Shown here piece after piece: positions 36,140 to 49,937 of a DNA stretch of 64,000 bases (position 1 is its first letter; each line of letters opens with the position of its first letter). Under the pieces are notes generated by a model. That model was not told the origin of the DNA. It was given only the letters and a program-made list of their open reading frames with translations, and did not search any database. Source of the DNA: Plecoglossus altivelis (Eukaryota; Chordata; Actinopteri; Osmeriformes; Plecoglossidae); assembly GCA_036571765.1 (NCBI GenBank), contig BROE01000001.1, forward strand, positions 5,556,322 to 5,620,321, in the 5' to 3' direction. The translations under genes and the position numbers were made by a program.

Positions 36140-36437
36140 GTTTTATCTTCACAACATGTACAGTATCATGGACTGTATGCTTAGAGATCATATAGATGTG
36201 TACATAATTAACTAATTTGTTTTTCAATTCAAAGGTTTTCACAAAACTGTTGAGAGCAATATTTGTGTATGCTCGTGTTATATATCTGTTCTGATCATGT
36301 TAGAACTGCACAACGGTGTACTATAGCTGATAAGGCCTCTTGTATATTGTGCTTCTCTTGCCGAGTACTCATTTGTGGGACTACAGTTTTATCTTTAAAC
36401 ATACCGTGATCCATTCATGTATTTTCTATGGATCTCG

Positions 36438-36443
36438 AATAAA
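36438..36443 (+). terminator. candidate polyadenylation signal of zinc-finger gene 4
   Basis: Exact AATAAA about 300 bases after the stop codon at 36139 and upstream of the next gene. Confidence 0.55.
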
Positions 36444-36647
36444 TTTAGAAGATTATCTACCTTTGTTGTATATGTAATAGTTTTTCTTCTCGTTTTCATG
36501 TAATGTCATTTAACGTGTTTACGGTAGTCGCTCTACTCCCACCGGAAGAAGCCTGGAAGACGAACTCGATACCCCTGGATCATGCAATTTTTTTATTGTT
36601 AAGTCTCTTAATGTAGCATAAGAATTTGGATGTAGTTTTTTGAAGAG

Positions 36648-36654
36648 TATAAAT
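36648..36654 (+). promoter_or_regulatory. TATA-like box upstream of zinc-finger gene 5
   Basis: TATAAAT 50 bases before the gene 5 start. This is rather close to the ATG if it is used, so the 5' UTR would be very short. Confidence 0.3.
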
Positions 36655-36703
36655 GCATTGTAGGTGTGTTGGTGAATTTTATATTTTCAAATAAACCATA
36701 ACA

Positions 36704-38945
36704 ATGTCGACGTGCAGGCCAAGCACCTTTCAGACCCAACTAACCGCGATTATGGAGGTCTTGACTAAGGCTGCAGTGGCAGAAATTTCAAGGCTGTTCG
36801 AAGATAGATGTACTGTATTACATATAGAAGTCTCCCGACATCAAAATGAAAACGACATTCTCAAGGGGAAATTGCTCAAGGTTGAAAGCGAACTAAAAAG
36901 CGAACGAGCTCGGCGCATTACCGATGCTGGTAAGTGCACTGGATTGCATCGACGTAATTTCGTCCTGGGCTGTTAAGGATGTTGTTTTTAAGTATCGTGT
37001 GCGGCCAGAGTTAATGCTTTAAGAGCAATGTACTATTGGTGAACAGTTTAAATACTTGCAGTAAGTATACTGTACACACAGCATTCCGTGTTTGAACCAA
37101 TGAACATAGACTCCCGACCAAATCCTCAGTTTACCCTATCGACGGTGACTACAACACGTTAAAAAGGTTCAGATAATTTTGTATGATTTAATCTGCTTTG
37201 CTGTATTTTATAGGCAGGAAAAGATTGTTGTTTAATTATTTATAATGTATCTGTATTTTGAGCAAACATTCACTGTATTTATTTTGTATTGTTCATATCG
37301 TACCGATATCTACGTGGAGAAAGTAGGAGGGCCTCCAGATTGGAGAGCGAATCAGAGTCCTGATGAAGACCCAGCTTTCGGAGCTGGAGTCGGCATGAAA
37401 CCGTTCACCGGACATACCGAGGTATGTGTATGATTTGGCCAAATTTCAAGTCCTGAACAAATCAATGGACTTAATTGAAACACAATGAAAGGGAGAGTTC
37501 TGGTATCCCTCCTTTTCAATGTATTTTGAGAAGGAGTCCAGGGCAGAGTAAACTATGCATTAATCAGGGGATTAATAAGGAGCATGCATTCATCATAAAG
37601 GATCATGAATGTGTATGAAAATGGTATGTTCTTTAACTTTTATCACGATTATTTTACCATATTTATTACCCAAATTGATAATAAATGTAAAATAAAATTG
37701 TTCTTAAATTCTGTTTTGGATTGTATTTGTTTCTTCCAGCCTACAAATGTAGCCACTACTAAGTCCCTTATCATTAAGGAGGAGAGGTCAGATGAGGAAC
37801 TATGGACAAACAATCCACATAGTGATGGTTTGCAACTTCCAGGAAGTATCCTCTACCACGACGTCCTTGAGGAATTCCAGATTGAGAATCAACACTTTGA
37901 GGATGAGCTTCACACCCAACAGTCACATTCCAAAGAACCAAACAAACATGGTGCAAAACCCAGATTCTCAACAGAAAATCCAGACTCGAGCAGTACTGGA
38001 CACAATGGGGCGGAGACTGATGTTTTTGTTGTGAAATTGGAGAAGGAGGAAGAGCATTCAGAGTTTCTGTTGGATGCATGTCAACACAGCACAGGAAAAC
38101 AGACTCCTGCAGGCATTGGATTTGCCATGGATGAAAGAGACAGTCAGCTGTGGGCTTCAATAGTTCAAGAAAATCCCAACATCGACGCCGACTTTCCTAC
38201 TTTCTCCAACGTAGCAGACCCATATTCCCAGACTTCCCAGTATTCAGACTGTACCGAGGCAGCCCCTTTCTCAGCCTCCAAAGAATCTTCCGGGTTGTCT
38301 CAGTCTACTCCACAGAGCCCGTGCAAAGTCATGGCAAACAATGTTTATCTCAAAGATAAAGTCTCATCTCAGTTCATGTCCACGTTTCATCACATGCCTC
38401 AGCGCTCACAGAGAAATGACAACATCTCAATTACTGATCAGCAGATGCTTGAAAAGTCAACTGCATCTCACTCAGGGATGACTTTCCCAACCAGCAACCA
38501 ACTGGCCGTGTCTCACCCCACCAAAAACAACTTTGCGGCTGCTAGAAGGGACCGATTTATCTCCCAGCGTGGCAAAACATTCAGCCGCTCACCTTACATC
38601 AAGATTCACCAGCAAGTTCTCCCAGGACCCGAGTCCCTCAGCTGCAACATCTGTGGGAAGAGGTTTGCCTCGCTCGCTCATCTGGTCCAACACAACCGCG
38701 TTCACACTGGGGAGCGTCCCTTTGGTTGCGCCACGTGCGGGAAGCGGTTCTCGCAAAAAGGGAGCTTGAAAGCCCATCAGCGCATCCACAGTGGTGAGAG
38801 GCCGTTCTGCTGTGCTCAGTGTGGCAAGACGTTCACTCTAAAGCACCACTTAAAAAGGCACAGGCTGATTCACACAGCAGAGATGACTGAGAGAGGACTC
38901 GACCTGCCAGTGGAGAAAGACTCTCTTATTCCCTGGAGAGGATAA
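36704..38945 (+). CDS. C2H2 zinc-finger protein with teleost N-terminal helical module (gene 5)
   Basis: Three exons: 36704-36929, 37324-37421 and 37740-38945, in phase to 509 residues. Exon 1 encodes the shared module (FQTQLTAIMEVLTKAAVAEI, then SRLFEDRCTVLHIEVSRHQN). Exon 2 is short (VGGPPDWRANQSPDEDPAFG) and its acceptor GAGAAAG was chosen by phase (1 to 0). Exon 3 has a strong acceptor (TTTCTTCCAG), a long acidic/Ser-rich linker with SLIIKEERSDEELW and VVKLEKEEEH, one finger remnant without its cysteines (GKTFSRSPYIKIHQQV) and three intact C2H2 fingers (LSCNICGKRF, FGCATCGKRF, FCCAQCGKTF). ATTAAA at 39014-39019 may be its poly(A) signal. Likely nuclear and DNA-binding; its targets are unknown. 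Confidence 0.86.
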
Positions 38946-41580
38946 ATGTTGTCACGGACAACATTTTTGTACTTTTGATATATGAAATACTACGGCGCTG
39001 TTTGATATTGTAAATTAAAGGTTTGTTATGAAAGGGGATCCGAGATTCATTTGGTCACAAGAAACAATTAAGTGTCTTTGTCCTGTGAAGACTCACTTGT
39101 AAGCAGTACCTTTTCCATGTTAAGGTCCAGGATTTTAAGATATTCAGAAAGTGTCAAATATGTTTTTATGTTTGGATCCTATAATGACAGTCTTGGCTTC
39201 TGTTGTTAAAAGTGTTCCGATGCACTAGACCGTTGACAGGGTTTTTGATCTTTCAGCAGAGGGCAGTGTGAATCTAACTCAACGGTGAAACTGTTTTAAA
39301 CAGGATTCAAGAACAGGATTTGTTAGATGAACAGGAGCAACCTACTTCGACTTCAATATTAGCTCTCCGTCGCCTTCGCAAGAGCGTCAACTTCAATGCA
39401 AATAACATACACAGACGAGACAAAGATGAAAAGGTCACAGGTCATGAAACAAAGAAGTATCTATGTGTTTCAGTCAAAAGAGGGAGAAGCGGAGAAGTTT
39501 CAGGTGTTAAATGAGGAAGGGTGATCAAGTTTCAGCTGGAGGATACAGGTATCAGATGATGTACGACATGGGGAGGTTGGGCTGCACCTATCGTATGGGT
39601 TTATGTCTCTCCCATAGAGCCCAAGCTGGTAAACTTTGGGTGCACTTTTTTGTCCGGCAACAAATTTGGAGAATTGTATTGTGAAAGTGTAGAGAGTTCC
39701 TGAAGAGGAAGCTTTGAAACATCCAACGCTATAGATTGCTGTGGAACGTGTGTCTAGTAAACAAATTCCACTCAAGGCTCCTATGGCACAGCACGCGATG
39801 CGTCCTGGAGCAGAACATCCCGAGCTGTTTCTGTTTAGCTTCAACTCCCAGCCAAAACATCTACAGCTCTGCCGACACTGCTTTGAAGTCTCCAAATTGA
39901 CCAAACATGCATGTATTTTCCGACAATCAGAGACACTGCTTATTAAAAGACAGTAATAATCCAATTTCAATAATGGTACATATAGTAAGTCAACCTCTTT
40001 TTAAATGGGCTTTCCAGACATTTAGTAAACAGTTAGCTGTACAAAGGCTTAGAAGAAACAAAATGCATAAGTGAACAACTGAAAATAAGAGAGGACATAT
40101 AGATTATTTCTGGCCTGCTGCTCTCAGAGACTCAGCACATGACCATGTATGGCTGTAAACACGAATGACTTGACGTCACGGAAAACCCTGCTTGGAGGAG
40201 GGAGGGCATGGCTGGTGAATAGCTTGGGTGAGAAAAAGGGGAAAAAGTGGCCATGAGAGCAAGGGAAACAATGCAGGGATAGAGCTAGCAAAACAACGCT
40301 GATGTCAGGTGCTGTTGCTTTAGCACGTGGTTGACATCCCTCCTAAGTCAACAGATAGTTTCACACTAGAGTGATGGAGATAAAAGGTTAAAAAGGATAC
40401 CACTTCTATAGTCTTATCAAATTGAGTTGACATTCAAATTTACATGAACTACCATGTAACTACATAGCGATTCCTGTATTAAAAACTGTCAACTCTTGTC
40501 GACTGAGTTTATTACAGAAGGGAAAGGGCCCTGAATGGATGAGGGTAGTTAATGATATGTGGCGGTTGAAAAGGAACAGCTGAACGTTGTGTTGCTAAAA
40601 CAAGGTCAATGCTAAAGTTATCTTCCCCTAGAAAAGCCCAACCTGTCCACACCAAGTTTCACTTGTGCAATGACTTGCATTGCTAAACCGTACTAAAATG
40701 TCACTATGTAACAACTTGTATCTAGCCACAATGTTGTTTATTTAGGTATCGATCAGTAGTTGCATTGTATCTAATGTAACCTTAACGTAAAGCGAACCGT
40801 GTGAATGACAATGTGTGCAAACCTTCGACCTCCATTGTCAAAAGCATCACATTCTGACAAGATTATGTTTCCCGGTGAGGTTTTAATAGTTAATGACAGC
40901 TGAACTTGCACAAAACACTCAAACTATCATTTTCAGTAACGTGTCTACGTAGACTTCAACTCAATTGTATCAAATGAAAGTACATAAATAAATGTTATAA
41001 ATATATTTTAAATATTACATTTTTTTAACTGTCACACACCAAAACATTGTTACATGTACATTTCGTTATATTAAATTAATAAAGCATCATTGTGGTGCAT
41101 ACCAATAACCTTTTTCACTCACAAAAAAACACGTCCCGGAATTTACTTCTTGTACAAGGATTTCTATACAATTCAGGATAATAATTATCTCAATTCCCTT
41201 TTTTAAGATATTCAATCAATTCAGGTTTCTTTGACTTTTACACAGCACATTACTGCTGTACAATTTCTAGTCAGTGTGCATATATAGTGCAATGGTCATA
41301 ACAGCATTCTAAACCAGAACCATATATTTTCATAAAACGTTAGGTGCACAAAGTAGTTAAAAGCTACCTAGAAGAATGTAAACTTAAGGTACAGTAGAAT
41401 AAAAAAAACAAAGCACAGTTCCCAGAATACGGCTGAGCTGTAGAAATATCTCTGCCCAAGCAAGCCTGTTGTTACACACACGCAGCCCACAGACAGACAC
41501 AGCAGTAGTAGTTCTTAAGTAGAACTTAGAAGAACTGAAGGATCAACAGGACAACAGGATAAGCCAGTTCTGGTGCAAAG
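38946..41580. other. intergenic region between zinc-finger gene 5 and pnp
   Basis: 2.6 kb with no recognisable gene on either strand. It includes the 3' UTR of gene 5 and, on the minus strand, the 3' UTR of pnp; a minus-strand AATAAA (TTTATT at 40737-40742) is one candidate pnp poly(A) signal. A CRE palindrome TGACGTCA occurs at 40171-40178. The 156-codon minus frame at 39500-39970 has no family resemblance or flanking splice sites. Confidence 0.4.
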
Positions 41581-43533
41581 TCATGCATAGTTGCTGCTGT
41601 GCTTGATGCGGGTGACCAATGTGGATATCAGCTTCTGCAGCGCATCCGCCCTCAGTCTGCCTGCCTCCAGGACCTCCTCATGATTGGCCTTCTCATGGCT
41701 GTCGTAGTCCATCACTGCCTCGTTGGTTATCAGAGACAGAGCGAACACCTTCATCCCGCAGTGCCGAGCCACGATCACCTCGTGGACTGTGCTCATCCCT
41801 GCAGACAGAAGCAAACAGGTGAGTCGAACCCAAGAAACAGTACGGAGCGGCGTTCGAATGTTGTCAGAGGGCTCCTTGGGAGATTCAGAGAATATTTCTC
41901 TCTTATTTGAGGTTTTGCGATGTCTGGGACCCCCCTGTGGGATCCGATGACTGCTCTTCAGACAGCGTGTGGTGTCTGTCTCCTCACTCACCCACAGCAT
42001 CAGCTCCTAATCTGTGCAGCATTCGGCACTCAGCGATGGTCTCGAAGGACGGGCCGCCCAGGACACAGTACACGCCCTCGCGCAGGAAGTCGCTGTAGCC
42101 AAGCTCCTTCCCCACTTCCTGAGCCAGCTGCACCAGTTCCCGATCGTAGGCATCAGACATGCAGGGGAAACGGACACCGAACCTAAGGAAAAGAGGAGTA
42201 GGAGGTTTATTTACAGACACTTGGTTGATCTTAGTTAGTGAAATAGCTGTAAGTCTCTATCCAAACCCATGCATACACATTTACATTGTATATTATATAT
42301 GTATACATCCATCCATAAAACATTTACTTCCATTCTCCTTTTTTTCCTTGCATCCATCTATTTAGAAACCATCCTGTCTCTCCATGCATTCATCCATTAA
42401 TCTAGCCAACCAGCCAGCCAGCCAGCCAGCCAGCCAACCTGCCAACCAGCCAGCCAGCCTGCCCCTTCATTTACACCCACTTGTCATCGTTGGGTCCAGC
42501 CAGGGGATTGATCCCAGCAAAGCCAGGCATGTTGATGTGGTCCTTCATGATCATGAAGTCTCCAACCTTGTAGTCCTGGTTGAGCCCCCCTGCCGCATTG
42601 GTCAGGATCACTGTCTCCACCCCCAGTAGCTTGAAGATTCGCATGGGCATTGTTATCTGGAATATAGAACTTGTACGTAAAATACAATGTATATATAGAA
42701 AACATATAACACTTCAGTTTGAATGATTGTGTGATTGTGATGATTCTGTTGCTATGTGACAAACGAATGCAAAGCACAATAGTGTGAAACAGAGAGAGAG
42801 GTAGAGGGAGAGAGAGAGAGAGCGAGGTGGAGTGTAGACACCAGTGGACCATCATGAAAGGCTATGCAAGCACTACACACCTTCTGGATGGGATAGCCCT
42901 CATAGAGGTGAAAGCGTCCTTGCATGCACACACACGGCTTCCCTTTCAGGGTCCCAAATACCAGTCTACCTGCATGACCATGCACTGTAACACACACACA
43001 CACACGTGAGTTTGATTAGTGGTTGTTAAAATCCACAAAAAGCAGAAACGCCCTGGTCACACCAAACGGCATGGCTGAGAGCAGATCAAGCAGACTTCAC
43101 TGGGTTTAAAACTGGGTGCGTCAAATTGCAGCAGTGATGGACTTTTTTGAATGACAGAGCTTACAAATGTTATACTTCAGCAATGATACGATGGGTGTGA
43201 CCAGGGCTCTAAACAGACTTTTACACATATTCACTATGCATACACTCTATCACTACACACACGCAGCCATCACAAACACATACCTGTGCTCTTAGGGAAG
43301 TTTGGAATGTCACAGTAGTTAAACACCACCCGGTCTTTCAGCATGTCGGCCAAGCCTCCGAGGCCAGAGCCACACACGATACCGACCAGGGGGCGCACTT
43401 TGGACTGGGACAGCAGCCAGTCAGCTGTGGCTACACACTCCTCATAACCATACCTGGGAGAGGAGAGAGGAAGTGGGGAGGAAGGGTGGGTTGGTTAGTG
43501 TGTCATTCCATTACACTTTCAAACTCACTAACC

Positions 43534-43613
<80 letters not shown>

Positions 43614-44511
43614 CTAAGAGAGAGACTAAGAGAGAGAGACTAAGAGAGAGGGGGATAGGTATGAAGGTTGTTGGCCCATTGCTAGGATGGAAATATGGTG
43701 GCAAGAACGGGCATGATGGACTGGTAAAGACAGAGAGGGATCTGAGTTGTACTGTTTTGGAGATGTATTGATGTATCTTTGTTATTCCGGAACATGAAAC
43801 CCCCGTGGATATATCCAACTCACTCGTTTGACACACCGACAAAGACAAACACGCACCTGTTCAGACACACTTGCAGACACAAACCATAACATGTAGTCCC
43901 CTGGCGTGTGTACTGTGTATACAGTACGTCTACGTCTAGGTTAGGAGACACCTAACCATCACGTAAGTCCGTCAATGTAGACTGACACTAACACATGCAC
44001 ATTTACCACATTAATGTTTCACCAAACCGTAACCCACTAAAACGAATTACAGCTCAATAAATAGTAAATATACAGGGAATATAGCTATTTTTAATTCATA
44101 TGATATAGTAGGGTCTTTCATCATACACCCATTGTCTTACCCACCCAAAGATATCTTTTATCTCAAGTTGCTAACGCAACAGTAAGATAACTACGGAAGT
44201 TGTCCAAGTTCATTCAAGTTTAAATCGGTGCAACGAATTTCCCATCGCATTTAGTCTGACTTTGCAAATCTTTTATTTACATCACCATGAAGTAAAATGA
44301 ACGAAGGCGAAATAATGTATGTATGAGACAACCATGTGCACACATCAGTTTCATCGAGCCCTGGTAGTTCATTAGAGGGAAAGATGAACTACATTTTATT
44401 TCGTTACACAGTTAATACTAGTTAACGGGTGTAATACCCAGACAGTTTCAACAACGTATACCAGAAGAAAAACATAAATATCACTTACTCTGAGGCAGCC
44501 TCGGGAAACAT
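41581..44511 (-). CDS. pnp: Purine nucleoside phosphorylase
   Basis: Six exons in gene order: 44511-44489, 43453-43284, 42984-42881, 42656-42481, 42182-41992 and 41798-41581, in phase to 293 residues (human PNP has 289). Visible family motifs are GIVCGSGLGGLAD (phosphate loop), HGHAGRLVFG, MQGRFHLYEGYP (phosphate-binding region), TNAAGGLN (purine site with the conserved Asn nearby), MKDHINMPGFAG, GGPSFETIAECR and GMSTVHEVIVARHCGMKVFA. Known reaction: phosphorolysis of inosine or guanosine to hypoxanthine or guanine plus ribose-1-phosphate, in the cytosol (purine salvage). Exon 1 has only 23 coding bases (MFPEAAS). Teleosts have several pnp paralogues and I cannot say which this is. No damaged residue was seen. 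Confidence 0.95.
42398..42466. repeat. (CAGC)n-type tetranucleotide repeat in a pnp intron
   Basis: Imperfect CCAG/CAGC units close to the 5' splice site of the fourth pnp exon (minus strand). Confidence 0.85.
43535..43612. repeat. (GT)n(GA)n compound microsatellite in pnp intron 1
   Basis: About 64 bases of GT repeat are followed by GA repeats and short AGAGAGACTA-like units up to about 43650. Confidence 0.95.
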
Positions 44512-47186
44512 GTCTTCAATGAAAACGCGCTCAATAAGTGTTTAAAGTGACGTCTGACTGAGAACCGTGTTCCACGAAGAGGTAGTATAAGCTATTTGAG
44601 CAAAACTAAAACTTTCAAAACCTAGTAAAAAATTTTTTTCACGCAATATTGTAACAGCGTAGGGATGATGTAATTTCCACGATGGAAATTACGACGCTCT
44701 TCTAAAAAGTCATTTCCTTACGCCACATCCCCTGTACGACGAATTATGACATACTCACGCTCTTATTGGTCAACGACGCGGGAGTTGTTCGGATATAACG
44801 AACCAGTTTCTTTGCCGGGAGAAACCCAATGGCATGAGAGTAACTCACACGTCATAACAAAAGCCTACGATTTACCATCACGTAAAAGGGAAGTAGGCGT
44901 TTGGAAACTTGTCTGTTTAAACTGCGCCTAATCCAATTTTTCCAACTAACAGAAAACACTTACTGAACACTCGCTTACACACACACATTTATGTGGGTGA
45001 TTTGAAACATTTGGGATGTAGGCTTATAAAAGAGCGGCTTGTGTTCCTGGTGTAGGCTAATGTTATGAAACAAATGCTTGGTTCAGACCGGCATGGCTGT
45101 GTTACATCCTCATGCCAATCGTTACAGGCTCAAACAAACAAACGACCGTGAAGACATTTTAATATGCTCCTATTTGACCTAAGGTCGATCTCTATCTGTG
45201 TAGTAAAGAAATATGACTGTGTGCATTCATGATGGTGAATCCATTCTGGAGGAGAACAGTCACATTAGTCACCATTCTCATCATCATGTCATATGCAGTC
45301 AGAGAGATGTGGAATTTAAAAAGTGTGTCGTTCTAAATGGTGTTCATTGCAGATTGCTAAGACCTGCTAAGTGTTCATTGCAGTTTTGGGACTTGTGTAT
45401 GGATGCTTTACATGTCCACAAATTGGGTGTGTCTTATTTGTTTGAACTGGATTTCAGAAAGCATGTAGAAATTTTGCAAATAACTTTTCTTTGACAGGTA
45501 ACACCCAACCACATTTTCAACAAAACCAGAAATGTCTCAATACATACACACCTATATTATTGCGATACATTCATTCCAGGCTTACTCATCTGCGATGAAG
45601 ACCTTCAACACCACTATGACTCAGTGTTGGGGTTAGCAAATCGTCTCATGGTGTAATAAGAGGGGGCATTCAAAACTGAGTGGATGGAGTAAGTTTGTTG
45701 TCATACATTCCATTGCCATTAAAGAGGCCTAACCTTTTCCTTTATATGAAAGTGCTCTTTGCAGTGGTGTTATTTCTCACTGATCTTGTTCCTAGTCCAT
45801 TTTCTGGGATGTTCCTCCATTTATCTTCTTGTCTACATTTGTTTTAGTTTTTATTTGTCACTTTTTATGTCATCGCGACATCATATCAACATGGCCATTG
45901 TCAATAAGAATGTTTTTCTGCAACTCATTCTGCAACTCACCCTGCCCTAAGGGTAAAAAAGGCCCCACCTTTACCCTGAAATAAAGCAGGTTAATTAAAT
46001 TTTCCCTTTGTACCCCGTGGGGCACTGAAATGTGCAACCACACTGCACAGAAAGATTTAGTTTTGTCTGAGTTTAAACAAGTACATATAATCTAAATGCC
46101 CCATTCTGGGTGTGCCTGTGCGTGCAGTCAACATAGTTTCAGTCATTCTGACTCCCGAAGAGAACCCAAGGTTAAGAAAGGTAGTTCCCCATTCTTCACC
46201 CTTACAGCTGTGGGCGAATGTTGTGAATCCCAACTAATGGACCCGGTAAGACTTGCCTTGCTTGTTCCTGTATCCCTTTGAAATGTGAAAGTGGTCGAAC
46301 CACTGGGCTGCTTCTTTACGTCTGCTACTTGGAAACCGTAGGTAACGGCTGCGACCTGTGACAAAGTGGGGTTGAATGGCTAAGCCCCGCCCTGTTGGTA
46401 CTACATAGCGATCCTTTTCCTTCCTCACACCACAAAACACGTGCATTTGTCTCCCCCTGCTGGTTTAAATATGACATTGCCGTCTGTTACGTCCTATCCC
46501 CCAAAAGGATTATATCAAAAATTATTCTATTGCATGCTTCCTAGTTGAAACCATAAACATCTGTATAATGCAACATATTAATTAGCATTGAGCCTTTTGA
46601 ATGATTCAGCCATAATGAACGATTTCCCCCCACAAGGTTATTATTAGGTTCTTACAGTTACATTCAGTTTCACTTGCGAAGCACCAGGATCTCTGTTGTT
46701 GCTGTTTGTCAGCTTGATAACATGACAGGTTCCATCATTCTCACAGTGTGTGCTTTTGGCTTGGTACACTGCACATCAACGAGGTAGTGGAGCTTGATCA
46801 GACATTCCAGCACAACATCCATCTCTGCAGTCCAATAGGTACTGTCACCAATCAGTGAAGTTTGCATTAAGGCAATCAAGGAACTATATACCATCTCTAA
46901 ACAAATAGGGTAGAATAGCCAAGTCTGAGATACACTTAAGCCTACTGGCCAACTGTATGAGGACAGTGCTCAGTAAACCAGCTGGTTGAATGAGACAGGC
47001 AGACAGGCAGGAGGGCAGGCAGGAGAAGGGAACTGGAAAGATGCAAATGAGCCCAGTTCTTTTAATTGTAATCAATGAACACCCAAACACAAACACACAA
47101 AGGCAGCGGATGTGTTACCACTACCACAGGTAAACATGTGCCAAGAACACTAACCCGGACATAGCGTCTCTCGTTCTCTCATCCCC

Positions 47187-47189
<3 letters not shown>

Positions 47190-47258
<69 letters not shown>
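47190..47258. repeat. (CT)n(CA)n compound microsatellite
   Basis: 30 bases of CT are followed by about 40 bases of CA, uninterrupted. Confidence 0.95.
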
Positions 47259-47259
<1 letters not shown>

Positions 47260-47777
47260 TCTTTAATAAATCTACTGTGACCCCAGCCTCTAGTGAGATA
47301 TTCGCTCTGCAGTGCACATTGGTATTCATAGGTACTGGATCCCGATTAACCAGATAGACAACAGCGATGCTGTGCACACTGTGTAACCCATGCAGTTTTT
47401 CCATATCAAATGGCAAGCCAATCAACAGCCAGGAACGACCACCTGAACCTTTTTAGCCTTGTAAAACTAAGAGTGGTGATCAACACAATGCTCATCAGAA
47501 GTGTCAACTTCGGCTTATGAGACTCATAAGAAACTTGGTTTCAGTCCTGAACCCTTCAGCCCAGGCTCTCTCTCTCTCTAGCCCTCTTTCCCTTGTCCAA
47601 TACAGAAAAGCTTCGTCACTGTTACATGAGCCAGAACGAAGGGCTGCATTCGCCTCACGAAATTTGGTCTCTTTATGTGTTTCACTCTGGGACATTCTGT
47701 TCAAGCTCCAGAGGCCACACGAAAATCTGGTCACAAAAGGCAGTGAATGCAGGCCCGCGAGGGTATCCTAAACAAGC

Positions 47778-47817
<40 letters not shown>

Positions 47818-48354
47818 TAAGTAGAGCAGGTGTCATGCTGAAGCATCCTTAAACAATTCTACTCGGATTACCGGTAGGTTTCTGAATAAATTAGCCTAGT
47901 TAGGGTGAGCCTAAAGCCTATGTGTTAACCAAACATGGGTCACTTCTCAAATCAATTGGATTGTTTGGTGGTAAATCATAGCTGTAGTTGCTTTAAGTGG
48001 ACAAGGTTCTGCATCATCACGCACTTTTTATCTGAATCGTTATTGTTTAAAAAACGAAGGGTCAGGCTGAGGCTGAAGGTAGGATGCCACTGATAACTAC
48101 CAATTTTTTTTCCACCATTCAAGACCCCATTCCAACTCAATAGGGCCTATGCTTGATATCAAAGACTGACAAAAGCAACGTCCGCTCAAAAGACAAATGC
48201 AACACAAAAGCCATCACGACAGCCACAGTTTTTTTAATATGATAATCAAATCGGCGCCAATTGCGTGACCAATTAATACAGAACGCACGCGCAAGAAACC
48301 GACTCGAAGTGAGTGAGAGATCGGGTGTTTGTGCGTGTGTATGTGCATGTGTGT

Positions 48355-48358
<4 letters not shown>

Positions 48359-48398
<40 letters not shown>
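48359..48398. repeat. (GA)n microsatellite
   Basis: Uninterrupted GA repeat of about 40 bases in intergenic DNA upstream of kcnj10. Confidence 0.95.
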
Positions 48399-48402
<4 letters not shown>

Positions 48403-49897
48403 CGCTTATAAAGCCAAAACTGACAGATAAAGTTGCAAGTGTGTCTGGGACTGGGTCAAGAAGGTCTCTGAGAAATTATCCTCGTATTCTGCATCAAGGG
48501 TGCATCCGTTTCGAGTTGAATAACTTGGAGAAATTATTGTACTACCACAGCCGCGTCCAAGTTGGAATGCATTGAGTGGGTTGCGTGAGCATGCGTATGA
48601 TAACAATGCCGACATGTGCAAGACACAAATGCCGATGGTTCTTGTCGTGTAAAACAAGATCTATGCATCTAACTTAATCTGCATGCTTCAATTAATCTTT
48701 TAACCCGACTGCAAGGTAAGTAAGTCATCTATTTTGGGATTGCATACATTTAAAATATAAATATTATAAAGCCGCTTTAATAATAATTTAGTAATTTCAA
48801 ACACAACAGTAACAGTAACAATATCACAATCCTACTCTCTCATTCTATTAATTTACAAAGTATTGTAATACTGGGGTCTGTGATCTACTTCCCCTGTATC
48901 AGCAGTAGGTTACTTAATGGATGTCATGTAAATACCGGACTTGCAGGTGGTCCGATATGGTTTTTCTATTTTATAAAAATGTTTTTTTTTTCAGTCCTGC
49001 TTGTGGAACAAACCACTCCACAATATATAGGTTTTCAGCAATACATGGACAAGATGTTCCATCTACCCCCAACAATCTGATTTATATCATTACAAATCTA
49101 ATCAAATCCATATCCATGCTGTACACACCACATTTAAGTTACATTCTGCTAAATCATTTCCAGGTAGGGCTTCAAAAGTAGGAGAGTCCTGACTATATAC
49201 ACTCTATATCCACTCATGCCAACCAAGCAGTTGACGACTCTTTAAAGCAATCACATCACATCACATCGCACAACACTTAAATCACATCATCAAGCAGAGG
49301 TGGTCACATCTGTGATTAACCAAGAATGTTCCCGTTTCCTACCAACAGCGTGCCTGAATTAAAGCTATTCACATGGATCTCAGTGAATCCTAAGGAGTTC
49401 CACTCGGAAACAAAGTTGAAATTAAAGTTGAAACTTTTACTTGTTTTGACTTTTTCCTGAAAAATCGGACGAACACCTAGCATTTTGGGGCTTACAGCTA
49501 GCGTGCTTCACAGGTGTTTGCAGTTACATTTGATTCTAATTGAGAAAGCGTTATTGTATATTTAAACCCTTCTGGATTCGGGACCAAAGTAAAGATATCT
49601 TACAGTACGAAGGAATTTGTGTGTGTTTCTCATGAAGTGGAGTAATATTCATAGTGACTGGAACCGCAGTCCAACACTACATCACGGAATGACTGGGTGA
49701 TATTTGTGCGTCTGAGTGCGTGTGTAAGAGATGAAGTGAAAAAGAGGTATGGATAGAAGAGAGCGGGAAAGTGAAACGGTGAGAGGAGAAGAGATCCGGA
49801 AAGAAGCGAAAGAGAGGGAGAGGAAGGAAGAGAGCTAGGGAGGGAAAGAGAGGGAGAGGAAGGAAGAGAGCTAGAGAGGGAAAGAGAGGGAGAAGGA

Positions 49898-49937
<40 letters not shown>

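Noticed and set aside
39500..39970. 156-codon minus frame downstream of zinc-finger gene 5
   Set aside because: Cys-rich but with no C2H2 spacing or known family, and no flanking splice signals; probably chance.
42384..42629. 81-codon plus frame starting in the CAGC repeat
   Set aside because: It overlaps the fourth pnp exon on the opposite strand and starts in a tetranucleotide repeat.
45213..45494. 93-codon plus frame in the pnp-kcnj10 gap
   Set aside because: No signal peptide, domain or splice sites, and AT-rich composition like the surrounding intergenic DNA.
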